NCBI RefSeq assembly: GCF_031157835.1
Contig: NZ_JAVIDR010000011.1
Location: 1-64,000, forward strand
From: Acinetobacter rudis
Lineage (GTDB): Bacteria > Pseudomonadota > Gammaproteobacteria > Pseudomonadales > Moraxellaceae
Direction of reading: 5' to 3'
DNA length: 64,000 nt
The notes beneath the pieces are model-generated. The model was not told where the DNA came from and did no database searches. It worked only from the letters and a program-made list of their open reading frames with translations. Each line of letters starts with the position of its first letter. Positions within the stretch are counted from its first letter, which is position 1. A program made the position numbers and the translations under genes. Positions 55,654 to 64,000 of this stretch are shown here, one piece after another.

Positions 55654-55658
55654 ATCGA

Positions 55659-55687
55659 ATTATAACTATGTGATAAAAGTCACACAA
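55659..55687 (-). promoter_or_regulatory. Promoter of the candidate small RNA
   Basis: Minus strand TTGTGT (55687-55682), 17-base spacer, consensus TATAAT (55664-55659). The -10 is perfect. No coding sequence follows before the terminator. Confidence 0.6.
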
Positions 55688-55926
55688 GTTTTAATAGCAA
55701 TTTATGTGTTTTTTTCGCTTGCGGTAACTTTCTCTATAGTTTTAAAACTCATTACCTATTGATTTTATTACTATTTTATATATATTATTTATCTTTACAT
55801 AAAACATAATAAAATTACCAAGTTCTCTAATATCAAACAAATAAAACATACATATATTAAATTGACATGTTTAATTCATATTTAAATGCATATTTTTTAA
55901 TAAATTGAGTATGCAAATTCCCAACT

Positions 55927-57393
55927 TCACTCTAAATTAACAACGTCATAAATCGTTTCAATCATTTTTTGAGCTCGCATTCCTCTCATTCCATACTGAG
56001 CTAGAGCATCACCTGCCAATGCATGTAGAGTAACAATTTGATGTAGCGCTATTTGCTCTCCCATTTGAGCTTTTAAGCCTGCGATCATACCTGCCAAGAT
56101 ATCGCCCATTCCTCCTGTAGCCATGCCTGGATTACCAGCTCTGCAAACCCATAATTGTTCCTGCAAAATTAAACTGCCTGAACCTTTCAATACCCACTGT
56201 CCACCATAATTTTGCTGTAGTTTCTTAATTGCAGCTACCCGATCAGATTCAACTGTAGCAACTGATTGTTGTAATAAGGTCGCTGCCTCACCTGGATGTG
56301 GTGTAGCATAACTTTTTATTTTTAATTGTGATGGGTACTTAGCAAGAAACCACAAAGCATCAGCATCATAGACAACATCAACAGAAGAGCGATTCAATTC
56401 AGCAAACCAGTGTGTAAAATGCTGTTCAGCCCATTGATCTCGACCTAGCCCCATTCCTATACACACTGCATCAATTTGCTGCAACAATTCCTGAATGTCA
56501 GAAATGGTCATTCGATCAATATCACGTAGCATTAAATTTGGTGATCGACTAAGAATTGCGACATGATGTTTTGCATGACAAACAACTGTTACCTTCGCCG
56601 CACCAGCACACGAAGCAGCTTCGGCAGCCATGATTACAGCCCCGCCCATCTGCTCATGACCACCAACAATAACCACATGGCCATAATCTCCTTTATGTCC
56701 ATAAGCCTTACGTTTATTTAGTTTAATATGTGTTGGACTAATATAAGCTAATGGAATCAAACCACTATCTATTGGAATTAAATCTAATAGTTTTATTTGT
56801 CCAGTATATTCTTGCGCTTGTCCTGTTAGGAGTCCAATCTTTAGTCCTAATACAGTAAAACAATAGTCTGCCTTAATTGCACAAGGTAATGCTCGCCCCG
56901 TATTAGCATTTAAACCACTAGGAATATCAATTGTAATTTTTATACCAACTCGGCTATTAATATTATGAATAATATTTTGCCAATATTCATTTAGTGGGCG
57001 GTCTAACCCTATACCAAATAAAGCATCAACATAACAGTCGTATTCTAATTTAAAATCAAAACCTGAAATAATGTTAATTTGATCATTTTCAGCACACTGA
57101 CGAGCTTTTGCTAAGTCTAATGATTGGCCCAGTTCCGCTGCATAAATATCAACTAAAAATCCAGCACGTTTCAAATATACAGCAACTAAATAACCATCAC
57201 CTGCATTATTACCCTGACCACAACATAGTGCAATTTTAAATTTTTCTTTATTTTGATCCTTGAAGAGTTCTAATAACTCTTTATGTAAAGTCCACGCAAC
57301 TTGTTGCATCAAGGCAAAAGAACTATTTTGTTGAGAAAACCAGCGTTGCTCCCAAGTTTTAATATCTTGGCGAGAATAAGCAAATTGCATCAT
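55927..57393 (-). CDS. nnr: Bifunctional NAD(P)H-hydrate epimerase / ADP-dependent dehydratase
   Basis: 488 residues, repairs damaged NAD(P)H. N-terminal YjeF epimerase domain (~1-210): ALCCGQGNNAGDGYLVA, ALFGIGLDRPL, IDIPSGLNANTG. C-terminal ribokinase-like dehydratase domain (~225-488): KGDYGHVVIVGG, GMGLGRDQWAE, YDADALWFLA, TPHPGEAA, and NPGMATGGMGDILAG with the ATP/hydrate site. In many bacteria it precedes tsaE; here it does not. The first Met pair makes the start uncertain by one codon. Confidence 0.95.
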   Translation of the reverse strand: MMQFAYSRQDIKTWEQRWFSQQNSSFALMQQVAWTLHKELLELFKDQNKEKFKIALCCGQGNNAGDGYLVAVYLKRAGFLVDIYAAELGQSLDLAKARQCAENDQINIISGFDFKLEYDCYVDALFGIGLDRPLNEYWQNIIHNINSRVGIKITIDIPSGLNANTGRALPCAIKADYCFTVLGLKIGLLTGQAQEYTGQIKLLDLIPIDSGLIPLAYISPTHIKLNKRKAYGHKGDYGHVVIVGGHEQMGGAVIMAAEAASCAGAAKVTVVCHAKHHVAILSRSPNLMLRDIDRMTISDIQELLQQIDAVCIGMGLGRDQWAEQHFTHWFAELNRSSVDVVYDADALWFLAKYPSQLKIKSYATPHPGEAATLLQQSVATVESDRVAAIKKLQQNYGGQWVLKGSGSLILQEQLWVCRAGNPGMATGGMGDILAGMIAGLKAQMGEQIALHQIVTLHALAGDALAQYGMRGMRAQKMIETIYDVVNLE

Positions 57394-57486
57394 AATAATT
57401 CCAATATATCTGCTAATAACATGTTTCTTTCAAAAAATATAAACCAATTTCTTCCTTATGCTCTTATAAAAATTGACATATTTCGA

Positions 57487-58263
57487 CTAATTTAATTCAT
57501 CAAGCTTTAAAAAGTATAAACGCTTTTGCGGATCATCATATACAAGTTGCTGAAGAAAACTGTTTGCACTAATAATTGAGTGATCTTCACGCAAACAACG
57601 CTCAACAAATGCTATATCAACAAACTCATCAGCTAAACCTGCTCTGCCTAAATCTAAAAAATAAAATTGATCAAACTGATCTATAAAAATATTACTATCA
57701 GTAATATCTCCATGACTAAAAATAAGTTTTTCCTTGACTCGATCTCGATCTAATTCTTGCCACAATTCCAAATAGCTTTGATGGTTTCCCCATAACTCTG
57801 ATTCAACTTCATCCTCCATTTGGTTTAATAACCCTCTGTCTATAAAAAGCTTAGACTCCAATAGACGTGAGCTAATGTCTGAATAGAATGGACAACTAAG
57901 TGTAGAAACAGATTTCAGTTGATTTAAAATCTCTTGATATAAATCAATCCATAGTCGAGACTCTAAGATTAAATTTGATATAGGTTGTGCCTTTACGGCT
58001 TTCGTTATCATGAATTCAGAATTCATATCTGACTCATATAACACCAACTCAGGTACCTTAATTTTATCTGATACCCAAGATATCATCTTCGCCTCACGTA
58101 AAACACTATATGTTGTTTGAGCATACTGTATGTCTGAGCTTTTCAAAAAAAATGCCTCACCATTACGCTCAAAAGAATACACATTCGATGGAGATTGGCC
58201 AACTTTATTGACAGTTAAAACACTATTCCCAATAAACTCTTTAATCTTATGCGGTAATTTCAC
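57487..58263 (-). CDS. APH(3')-VI-like aminoglycoside 3'-phosphotransferase
   Basis: 258 residues with GTG start and GGAA ribosome site. The entire protein follows APH(3')-VI as I remember it: KLPHKIKEFIGNSVL, GQSPSNVYSFERNGEAFFLK, TTYSVLREAKMISW, catalytic HGDITDSNIFID (~residue 190), DLGRAGLADEFVDI, and C-terminal YFLKLDELN. APH(3')-VI gives kanamycin and amikacin resistance and is reported to have originated on the chromosome of Acinetobacter guillouiae. The copy here sits between nnr and a LysE gene with no insertion sequence, so it looks native. Catalytic residues are intact; phenotype cannot be read from sequence. Confidence 0.88.
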   Translation of the reverse strand: MKLPHKIKEFIGNSVLTVNKVGQSPSNVYSFERNGEAFFLKSSDIQYAQTTYSVLREAKMISWVSDKIKVPELVLYESDMNSEFMITKAVKAQPISNLILESRLWIDLYQEILNQLKSVSTLSCPFYSDISSRLLESKLFIDRGLLNQMEDEVESELWGNHQSYLELWQELDRDRVKEKLIFSHGDITDSNIFIDQFDQFYFLDLGRAGLADEFVDIAFVERCLREDHSIISANSFLQQLVYDDPQKRLYFLKLDELN

Positions 58264-58541
58264 AGTAATTCCAATTTTTTCAATATCAACAATAGTTTCT
58301 TAAATATAATCATACCTATATTAATGTATCCATGAATGCCATTTTATCCATATAAATCAAAATCTTTTTAGTACCAGGTATGCAGTGCTGCATTATCACA
58401 GCATAGTATTTACTTAAGCACTACATTAAAATGTTCAATATCGAAAATCTCTAAAACAGTTTTTGATAAAAACAGACTAATTCTATCTATCTTATGACTG
58501 TAACCTTTAACCACCTAGATAGTTTTACGTTGATATTAGAG

Positions 58542-59150
58542 ATGTCATTAGCAATAATTTTAAGCATGTTCGTATTCTCATTGAGTATGTCGATTTCTCC
58601 TGGTCCAGTAAATATAACCATCCTCTCAATGGGCTTGAATCGTGGTTTTATTCAAACCCTTCCTTTTGTGTCAGGAGCAACTATTGGATTTGTATTACTT
58701 TTAATATGTATAGGGTTTGGCTTCTCTAAAGTAATAAATTTCTATCCTATTATCTTTAAATTATTAAGTTTTCTAGGTTCTGCTTTTATTATTTATATAG
58801 GCTATAAGATACTTTTATCAAAAGCAGAAATTGAAATTAATCATAATAGTACTGCCCCTAACTTCATAGATGGTTTCTTATTACAATGGTCGAATCCTAA
58901 AGCATGGATTGCATGTGCTTCAGGTATTGCTTTATTTTCCAAACCAGATACGACCATCCCTCTCATAGTATTTATCTGTATATATTTTCTAGTTTGTTAT
59001 TTATCTTTAGCATTGTGGGGACTATTAGGGGAAAAATTATCTGTTATATTGAAAAATCATAAGCGTATTTTATTGTTTAACAGATTGATGGGGTTTTCTT
59101 TAGTATTCATTTCTATATATATGATATTTAGCGTTCTTACCGCTAAATGA
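58542..59150 (+). CDS. LysE/RhtB-family amino-acid exporter
   Basis: About 202 residues with six hydrophobic segments. The family motif SMSISPGPVNITILSMGLNRG is broken here into parts: SISPGPVN and NRGF near the N-terminus; later QWSNPKAWIACASG is also typical. Exports amino acids or related small molecules. The start is uncertain (ATG at 58494 or 58542, neither with a good ribosome site). Its last 51 bases overlap the convergent LysR gene, which is frameshifted. Confidence 0.85.
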   Translation: MSLAIILSMFVFSLSMSISPGPVNITILSMGLNRGFIQTLPFVSGATIGFVLLLICIGFGFSKVINFYPIIFKLLSFLGSAFIIYIGYKILLSKAEIEINHNSTAPNFIDGFLLQWSNPKAWIACASGIALFSKPDTTIPLIVFICIYFLVCYLSLALWGLLGEKLSVILKNHKRILLFNRLMGFSLVFISIYMIFSVLTAK

Positions 59151-60024
59151 ACTATAAATTTTATTAATTAATGCATAGGCAATACTATTGATGGGTAAAT
59201 TTGATGGCCAAATAGCATATACATGTAAAGGCTGTAACTCCCAATCAGGTAAAACTCTTACAATATCACCTCTAATAATGTCATTTTTAATTAAATAATT
59301 AGGTGGTGCAGCCAAGCCAACATCAAGTTTAGCTAACTGATAAGAAGCTTCTACATTATTTACACAAATGTTTGGGTGATAGGAAATTTTTATTTCCTCT
59401 CCATTGATATGGTTTTTCAATATCCTTGAATGTGGACGCATACTCAAACCGATCCAACTCATTACTTCCAAATCATGTGGTGTTTTCGGCTCTTTATTAG
59501 TACTAAGAAAGCTTTTTGTTGCAACAATACTTCTAGGTAAATCAAATAAATACTTAAATTTTAGTGAACTATCCAAAGGTTCCCCTATTCTAAAGGCGAC
59601 ATCAATATTTTCAAAAACAATGTCATTTTTTTTCATCATCACAAGTAATATTTAATATTAAATCAGGGAAATCTTTTATAAAATCAGTAATATATTTCAT
59701 AAACTCCCCATGAATAAAAATAGCAGGGATTGATATATTTAATTTTTTACTTCCAATTATTGCACTATTTTTAAAGCCATTAATCCCTTGTTCATAAGTT
59801 TCTAATATCGATTTAGCTGTTTCTAAAAGTTTTTCCCCATCATGGGTTAATGTTATTTTTCTAGTATTTCTATAGAACAGTGCACATCCTAAATTTTTTT
59901 CTAATTTTGTAAGATATTGACTTGCCGTTGCACTAGATAGACCTATCGCTCTAGCCCCTTTACTAATAGAGCCTATTTCAGCAATTTTAGCAAAAACGAT
60001 TAAGTATCTAATATCTTCAATCAT
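59100..60024 (-). pseudogene. LysR-family regulator split by a frameshift at A8
   Basis: Residues 1-~130 from the ATG at 60024 encode a LysR helix-turn-helix (IRYLIVFAKIAEIGSISKGA) and the start of the effector domain, ending ...NITCDDEKK then stop. The rest of the effector domain continues in another frame from NDIVFENIDVAFRIGEP to the stop at 59100. The break falls in a run of eight A (59626-59633, minus strand); removing one A joins the two parts perfectly (DDEKNDIVF). It is either a pseudogene, a slippage-controlled gene or a sequencing error. Convergent with the LysE gene, which it may once have controlled. Confidence 0.85.
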
Positions 60025-60147
60025 GCCATACCATAATATTAGAGAATATCTAAAATCAATATAATACACCTTATATAAGGTACTTCAAATTATTTATTTT
60101 AAATCAATTGGTTAATTAATATCTGACAGCTTTGCTCTTTTCATCAC

Positions 60148-61497
60148 TCAAGCTCGCTTATTCTCTAATTCTAAGGCAATAGCACTTTCAATATAATCTT
60201 GATGTTGAGCTACTTTTTTAAATGAGCGTTGATAGAGCGTTTTTATCGCATTCTCATCAAAAACCACACTTTCAATATCACTCATTGCAGCCTTTAAATT
60301 ATCAAATGAAACTTGCATAGAGCTATCAGTGATAACTGTAGATGAAGCTTCAGCAGTATGATTAATCAATCTTTTCAACGTAAATGAGTCAATATTAATA
60401 CTATTAGCTAAACTCATAAACGTTCGTCTTAAATCATGGAATGTAAATTCTATTCCAGATATTTCTGCCACTTTTAATCTTGCTTTACTCCGATTCATCA
60501 CATGACCTTCACCTTGTTTTGCTTGAAATACATAAGGCTTTAAATCTGATCTAGCGAACCTAGCCCTTAGAATATGAAGCAATACTGGTCCAACTGGCAA
60601 GATTAGAGGGTCACCATTTTTAGAATCTATAGCTGTTATTGTTCCATGCTTAAGATCAACATTTTTCCATTCTAAACACTCTGCCTCCTCACGGCGAAAT
60701 CCTGTAAGTAGTAGAAAGAGCATAAAATCCTGATTGGTAAATGCATTATGATTATAATATTGCTGTCCTATCCACTCAGTTGACAACACCGTATTAACCC
60801 AATTTTTAAGCTGATCTTTTCGAATATATCCTGCTCTACGTCCTACCTCATTCCACGACTTTGTAGCATTTAGAATGTTAACAGGATTAGATATATTCAT
60901 AATATTTTTATCCCCCCAATTTAGATAATACTCAGTTGAAAAGTTAAATAAGGCACGCAAAAAGCGCATAGCGAGATTTGCTCTCGCCTTAGATCTATTC
61001 GTTAATAAAACATGTTTATCTCGAACCATCCTATGAGTGATATCGATTAGCCTTATATCTTTCCAATCAGCAAAATAGTCATCCATACATTGATTGTAAT
61101 CACGCAATGTTTTTTCACTTAATTGTCGCTCAGTCTTGTAAGCGCTATATACGTCATTTAACGTTGGTTGGGCTTCTATAGAGGCTGTTTGCTTTGCAAA
61201 TTTAAACTGTTTTTCTTTCTTTAAATGATTAGGATTAATACCTGTTGCCATCTGTGCCAGTAATATTTGAGCTTTTTCTCTGGCTTGAGCTAAAGTAATA
61301 TCTCCATGTTTCCCGATTGCCACTCGAACAGAAGATGTACCTGCTCCTAATCTTCTTTCAACTATATATACCTTTGAAGACGTAACACGTAATGCAAAGC
61401 CTACAAGCTCTGAATCCCTATAAAATACCTGCTTATTAGGTGACATGGGTAAAGAATCGACAAATGTCTTGGTGAGCTTTGTTTTTTGACTAGACAT
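60148..61497 (-). CDS. int: P4-type tyrosine recombinase with altered catalytic residue
   Basis: 449 residues. An N-terminal arm-binding domain of the DUF4102 type (SMSPNKQVFYRDSELVGFALR region, with TLAQAREKAQ), a core-binding domain, and the catalytic domain with Arg in TGFRREEAECLEW, Lys in DSKNGDPLIL, HxxR in FHDLRRTF and His in LINH. The expected nucleophile tyrosine (TDGY in relatives) reads TDSS at residues 390-393, so the enzyme may be inactive. It points away from a split tRNA gene at 61656, the usual position for an island integrase. Confidence 0.85.
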   Translation of the reverse strand: MSSQKTKLTKTFVDSLPMSPNKQVFYRDSELVGFALRVTSSKVYIVERRLGAGTSSVRVAIGKHGDITLAQAREKAQILLAQMATGINPNHLKKEKQFKFAKQTASIEAQPTLNDVYSAYKTERQLSEKTLRDYNQCMDDYFADWKDIRLIDITHRMVRDKHVLLTNRSKARANLAMRFLRALFNFSTEYYLNWGDKNIMNISNPVNILNATKSWNEVGRRAGYIRKDQLKNWVNTVLSTEWIGQQYYNHNAFTNQDFMLFLLLTGFRREEAECLEWKNVDLKHGTITAIDSKNGDPLILPVGPVLLHILRARFARSDLKPYVFQAKQGEGHVMNRSKARLKVAEISGIEFTFHDLRRTFMSLANSINIDSFTLKRLINHTAEASSTVITDSSMQVSFDNLKAAMSDIESVVFDENAIKTLYQRSFKKVAQHQDYIESAIALELENKRA

Positions 61498-61552
61498 AAT
61501 ATAGAATGCGATACGTTATCAAAGCTATACAATAGCATGCAATAATCTATGG

Positions 61553-61573
61553 CGCCTACAAAACGCCTACAAA
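61553..61573. repeat. Tandem arm-type repeats upstream of the integrase gene
   Basis: CGCCTACAAAA followed directly by CGCCTACAAA: two copies of an 11-base unit between the integrase start and the split tRNA. Such short direct repeats near att are typical arm sites bound by the N-terminal domain of integrases. Confidence 0.55.
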
Positions 61574-61655
61574 TATAATTATTGCAAATGATTTTCTTAT
61601 TGTGTAGAATTGGGAACCATTAAAAGGCATTGATTTTAAATGCATTTAATTTATA

Positions 61656-61695
<40 letters not shown>

Positions 61696-61978
61696 TCTAA
61701 GATTTATTATAAAATACAACAATTTCTCGCAATACATCACAATATCCCACACACTATCTATCAATATATCAATCACTTATATACATTATTGCAATATCAC
61801 GCAATACATGGATAGCTGTTGCAATATTTCTATAGTCTACTCTTGGTCTACTCAAAGTAGACTGTAGTAGACCGCTAATAAGAAGCTTTTGGATGTCTAT
61901 TTAGTTGACAAATCCCATTTTTAGCAATAAATCTTGGTTGACAGATTTGTGATTTAGCCATAACTCAAGGAATTTACC
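61696..61978. repeat. Left end of an inserted element with GCAATA repeats
   Basis: After the tRNA break come repeated short motifs: CGCAATACAT at about 61725 and 61799, and TTGCAATAT at about 61783 and 61819, plus an inverted GTCTACT/AGTAGAC pair at about 61841-61862. This looks like recombinase or directionality-factor binding DNA of an integrated element. No gene before 61979. Confidence 0.5.
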
Positions 61979-62209
61979 ATGAGATTCCCTTACCTAAAAA
62001 AGAATGGTCTTTATCTTTCATCCTATCAAGAATTTGAGTACGGTGAAGGTTGGTATGATACCGATGCGGATCAGATCGCAGCTCAAGGTTATAGCTGGAC
62101 TCAGGATTATGAAAAGGCAAAACGTTTTGTTGATAAAGCTGATTTGGAAAGATTTATGCGAGGAAAGAAGGGAGAGTTTTGGGACGGTGCTGAGATGGTA
62201 ATGGAGTAA
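61979..62209 (+). CDS. Small mobile-element protein, unknown function
   Basis: 76 residues, AGGA ribosome site 8 bases before the ATG. Aromatic-rich (YLSSYQEFEYGEGWYDTD) with a charged C-terminal helix (EKAKRFVDKADLERFMRGKK). No known domain recognised. First gene of the element to the right of the split tRNA. Confidence 0.6.
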   Translation: MRFPYLKKNGLYLSSYQEFEYGEGWYDTDADQIAAQGYSWTQDYEKAKRFVDKADLERFMRGKKGEFWDGAEMVME

Positions 62210-62382
62210 GATTATTTTAGTGGGTTGATAATGTTAAAGGTTAAATTAATATCGACCTTGATATACTGTATGAACACTATTCCATCAATTAGAATAGATC
62301 CGCATAAAAAATTATTTAATTTACAAGAACTTATATTTTTTGGTATCATAAAAGTTATTTGTTCACTTTTTGAGACAAGGAT

Positions 62383-62820
62383 ATGAAAAATATATTTATA
62401 TTAATACCTATTGTTACATCTATGATAATTTTGAGTGGTTGCTCACAAAAGCATTTAAATACTGTATCTGATATAACTTATATACTGACAGGCGTTCCTG
62501 GACCAAAGCATAAAAACCAAGGTTCAGTAGGATCAAATACTCAAACTAAGGCTATGATAGAAAAAGAGCGAGAAGCTAATGAGTTTAAAAATAGAAGGCA
62601 GGCTTGGGTGGGTAAATCGATAGATGATTTAATTATGCAAAGAGGTAGCCCTTGGGGGGTTCATAAAAGGACTGATGGCGGCTCTCAATATACTTTTAAG
62701 AAAACACAAAATAGTTCTAATGATCCATATCTGAATAACCCACGTTTATGTGTAGATAATTTTATTACTGATAAAAAAGGAATTATTAAAGATTGGTCAT
62801 CATCTAATTGCCTTTACTAA
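62383..62820 (+). CDS. Predicted lipoprotein with SmpA-like tail
   Basis: 145 residues; AGGA ribosome site. Lipoprotein signal with lipobox LSGC (Cys ~20). The C-terminal part (AWVGKSIDDLIMQRGSPWG ... GGSQYTFKK ... CVDNFITDKKGIIKDW) resembles small BamE/SmpA-like outer-membrane lipoprotein folds that read 'G.s..dl...G.P'. Function unknown. A terminator follows. Confidence 0.7.
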   Translation: MKNIFILIPIVTSMIILSGCSQKHLNTVSDITYILTGVPGPKHKNQGSVGSNTQTKAMIEKEREANEFKNRRQAWVGKSIDDLIMQRGSPWGVHKRTDGGSQYTFKKTQNSSNDPYLNNPRLCVDNFITDKKGIIKDWSSSNCLY

Positions 62821-62830
62821 ATTATCATTG

Positions 62831-62858
62831 AAAGCCTTACTCTGTTGAATAAGGCTTT
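62831..62858 (+). terminator. Terminator of the lipoprotein gene
   Basis: AAAGCCTTA and TAAGGCTTT form a perfect 9-bp stem with a 10-base loop followed by TATTATTT, ten bases after the stop codon. Confidence 0.7.
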
Positions 62859-62892
62859 TATTATTTGACTATATTTTAAAATCGTAATGAAA

Positions 62893-62982
62893 CTACTCAG
62901 GCCACCCGTCCATCAGTCGCTCGACATCAACTGCGTGTCCATCAGCCGCTTCTGCCACGAACTGCTTGGAATTAGGAAAATC
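62893..62982 (-). pseudogene. 3' fragment of an unknown gene with higher GC
   Basis: On the minus strand a 29-codon open fragment without start codon reads ...SKQFVAEAADGHAVDVERL... and ends GWPE stop; an in-frame stop lies just upstream. Its GC content is clearly higher than its surroundings. It looks like the tail of a foreign gene left by rearrangement in the element. Confidence 0.45.
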
Positions 62983-63125
62983 AGATTAAGTGAAAATATA
63001 TACACATAGATTAAAATTGATCTTTTTTTAGCCGCATTGGTTATAGTTTTAGTTATAGAATGCTTGTTTTTTTTCTGTTTACGATTAAAATAATGAAATT
63101 ATCGATAATTTTAGGTCTAACATTT

Positions 63126-63755
63126 ATGCATATAAGCAAAACAAAAGCTGAGAAACTAATATCACCTTATGCGGCTCGCCTACTAAAAGTATTCGATCTT
63201 GCTTGGAATGATTGGTTGGCTAGAATCAAAGAAAATCCATCCTGTTCAAAACGAGGTAGATCTAATTTTATCTGGGATCAAATAATTCATCATGCTAAAA
63301 ATGAATTTGGACTAGAGTCTGATAGAGAGTTTTCCATAAAACCATACAATAATAATCAAACCTATAACTTTATGATTAAGCAAGAGCTTGTATTCCGTAT
63401 TAAAAAAGGAAAGGCTTCTCGGCAGTCGAGCAACATTCCAACAGGTATGGCCTTGGGTTTTCATGACCCCAATGAATCTCTACCTGAAATCGGGCTCCTT
63501 CCACGAATAGAAATTCAATACGAACTAGATAAGCTTGAATCTTCAATAATTGATGTCGTTGCTGTTGCTAGAGATAAACGCACAATCTCTTGGACGCTTA
63601 GTCTCAAATATAGGGAAAATCCTGAGTTAACAATAACTCCAACAATTCCTGTCAACCCAACCCAACCCAATACCTCAACAACTTCTACTGTTAAGAAACG
63701 GGTTAAGCTCAAATCAGTCAAACCTGATAAAGAGCACAAAACTGTAGGTGAGTAA
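63126..63755 (+). CDS. Uncharacterised protein coupled to an XRE regulator
   Basis: About 209 residues. Starts MHISKTKAEKLISPYAARLL with AGGT 9 bases upstream; in-frame ATGs at 63060 and 63093 would add a hydrophobic stretch but lack ribosome sites. The middle (SKRGRSNFIWDQIIHHAKNEFG) is basic and aromatic, and a proline/threonine-rich tail ends in a lysine-rich stretch (KKRVKLKSVKPDKEHK). No family recognised. The next gene, an XRE/ImmA-like protein, starts 1 base after the stop, so they form one unit, like toxin-antitoxin or regulator pairs of mobile elements. Confidence 0.65.
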   Translation: MHISKTKAEKLISPYAARLLKVFDLAWNDWLARIKENPSCSKRGRSNFIWDQIIHHAKNEFGLESDREFSIKPYNNNQTYNFMIKQELVFRIKKGKASRQSSNIPTGMALGFHDPNESLPEIGLLPRIEIQYELDKLESSIIDVVAVARDKRTISWTLSLKYRENPELTITPTIPVNPTQPNTSTTSTVKKRVKLKSVKPDKEHKTVGE

Positions 63756-63756
63756 C

Positions 63757-64000
63757 ATGCCCTTTAATGCTGATTTGCTAATCTTAGCAAGACAATCAAG
63801 AGGTTTTAGTCAATCAGAGTTAGCGAAAGAATGTGAAATATCTCAGGCTATGATTTCAAAACTTGAGGGTCGTCTTGTAGCAGACCCTTCTCTGGATTTA
63901 TTGAAGAAACTATCTATTTTTCTTAAATATCCAGTAGATTTTTTTTATGAGATGGATCGTATATATGGATTACCACCAAGTGTCCATGCCGGTCCGCTCT
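63757..64000 (+). CDS. XRE/ImmA-IrrE-like regulator, N-terminal part
   Basis: 81 residues seen before the window ends. Helix-turn-helix: LLILARQSRGFSQSELAKE, then CEISQAMISKLEG, followed by LKYPVDFFYEMDRIYG, the linker that in relatives leads into an ImmA/IrrE (COG2856) metallopeptidase domain; that domain would lie outside the window. Ribosome site AGGTGAG. Members of this family often pair with a toxin gene or control mobile elements. Confidence 0.75.
   Translation, partial: MPFNADLLILARQSRGFSQSELAKECEISQAMISKLEGRLVADPSLDLLKKLSIFLKYPVDFFYEMDRIYGLPPSVHAGPL

Noticed and set aside
59100..60069. Two separate genes, an HTH protein and a LysR effector-domain protein
   Set aside because: Removal of one A in an A8 tract joins them into one normal LysR protein, so they are parts of one broken gene.
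63515..63739. Minus-strand open frame near the right edge
   Set aside because: Shadow of the plus-strand gene that is coupled to the XRE regulator.

Overview
The window looks like a chromosome segment of an Acinetobacter-type gammaproteobacterium (Moraxellaceae). The DNA is AT-rich, and the gene set fits that group: a complete csuA/B-A-B-C-D-E pilus operon, a BigR/Blh/YeeE persulfide module, an APH(3')-VI-like kinase, many LysR regulators and scattered housekeeping genes (tkt, lpxB, ispF, fadH, nnr, two DAHP synthases). I cannot name the species.

Layout. 1-3056 (minus): N-terminal ~1,018 residues of a giant trimeric autotransporter adhesin, preceded by a very AT-rich, gene-poor 1.5 kb. 4.5-8.2 kb: ketone-body/acetoacetate operon (LysR, scoA, scoB, thiolase). 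8.3-9.8 kb: DAHP synthase with a long leader carrying a 34-codon Phe/Tyr-rich leader peptide and, upstream of it, a second leader ORF with mutually exclusive hairpins and an intrinsic terminator. 10-21 kb: two ABC-F ATPases (the second with its own leader peptide and structured 5' UTR), transketolase, and LysR-controlled VOC/GST and MFS units. 21.4-23.5 kb: an acetyltransferase and a ParD-like/methionine aminopeptidase pair. 24.5-30.5 kb: csu pilus operon, bracketed by two related IS3-like end remnants and followed by an IS630-type HTH protein without its catalytic half. 32.5-41.2 kb: YceI; a two-component system divergent from a dsbD-tlpA-dsbG thiol operon with a PmrA-type direct repeat between them; and the sulfide module (yeeE1-yeeE2-blh divergent from bigR). 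41.2-54.5 kb: mostly core genes, several in small divergent units with visible operators. 55-60 kb: candidate small RNA, nnr, chromosomal aph(3')-VI-like gene, LysE exporter and a LysR regulator broken at an A8 tract. 60.1-64 kb: mobile DNA: a P4-type integrase whose nucleophilic tyrosine appears to be serine, arm-site-like repeats, a tRNA-Met cut at the anticodon loop, small accessory genes, and at the edge a two-gene unit with an XRE/ImmA-like regulator.

The most interesting signals are regulatory: the two-tier leader of the aromatic-pathway DAHP synthase, and the leader-peptide/hairpin 5' UTR of the 16.7-18.4 kb ABC-F gene, which looks like the ribosome-stalling attenuators known for antibiotic-resistance ABC-F genes. 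Other notable points are the ParD-like/Map pair, the APH(3')-VI relative, the likely small RNA at 55.5 kb, and the split tRNA with what may be tandem integration. All functional calls rest on motif recognition by eye; no database search was possible.
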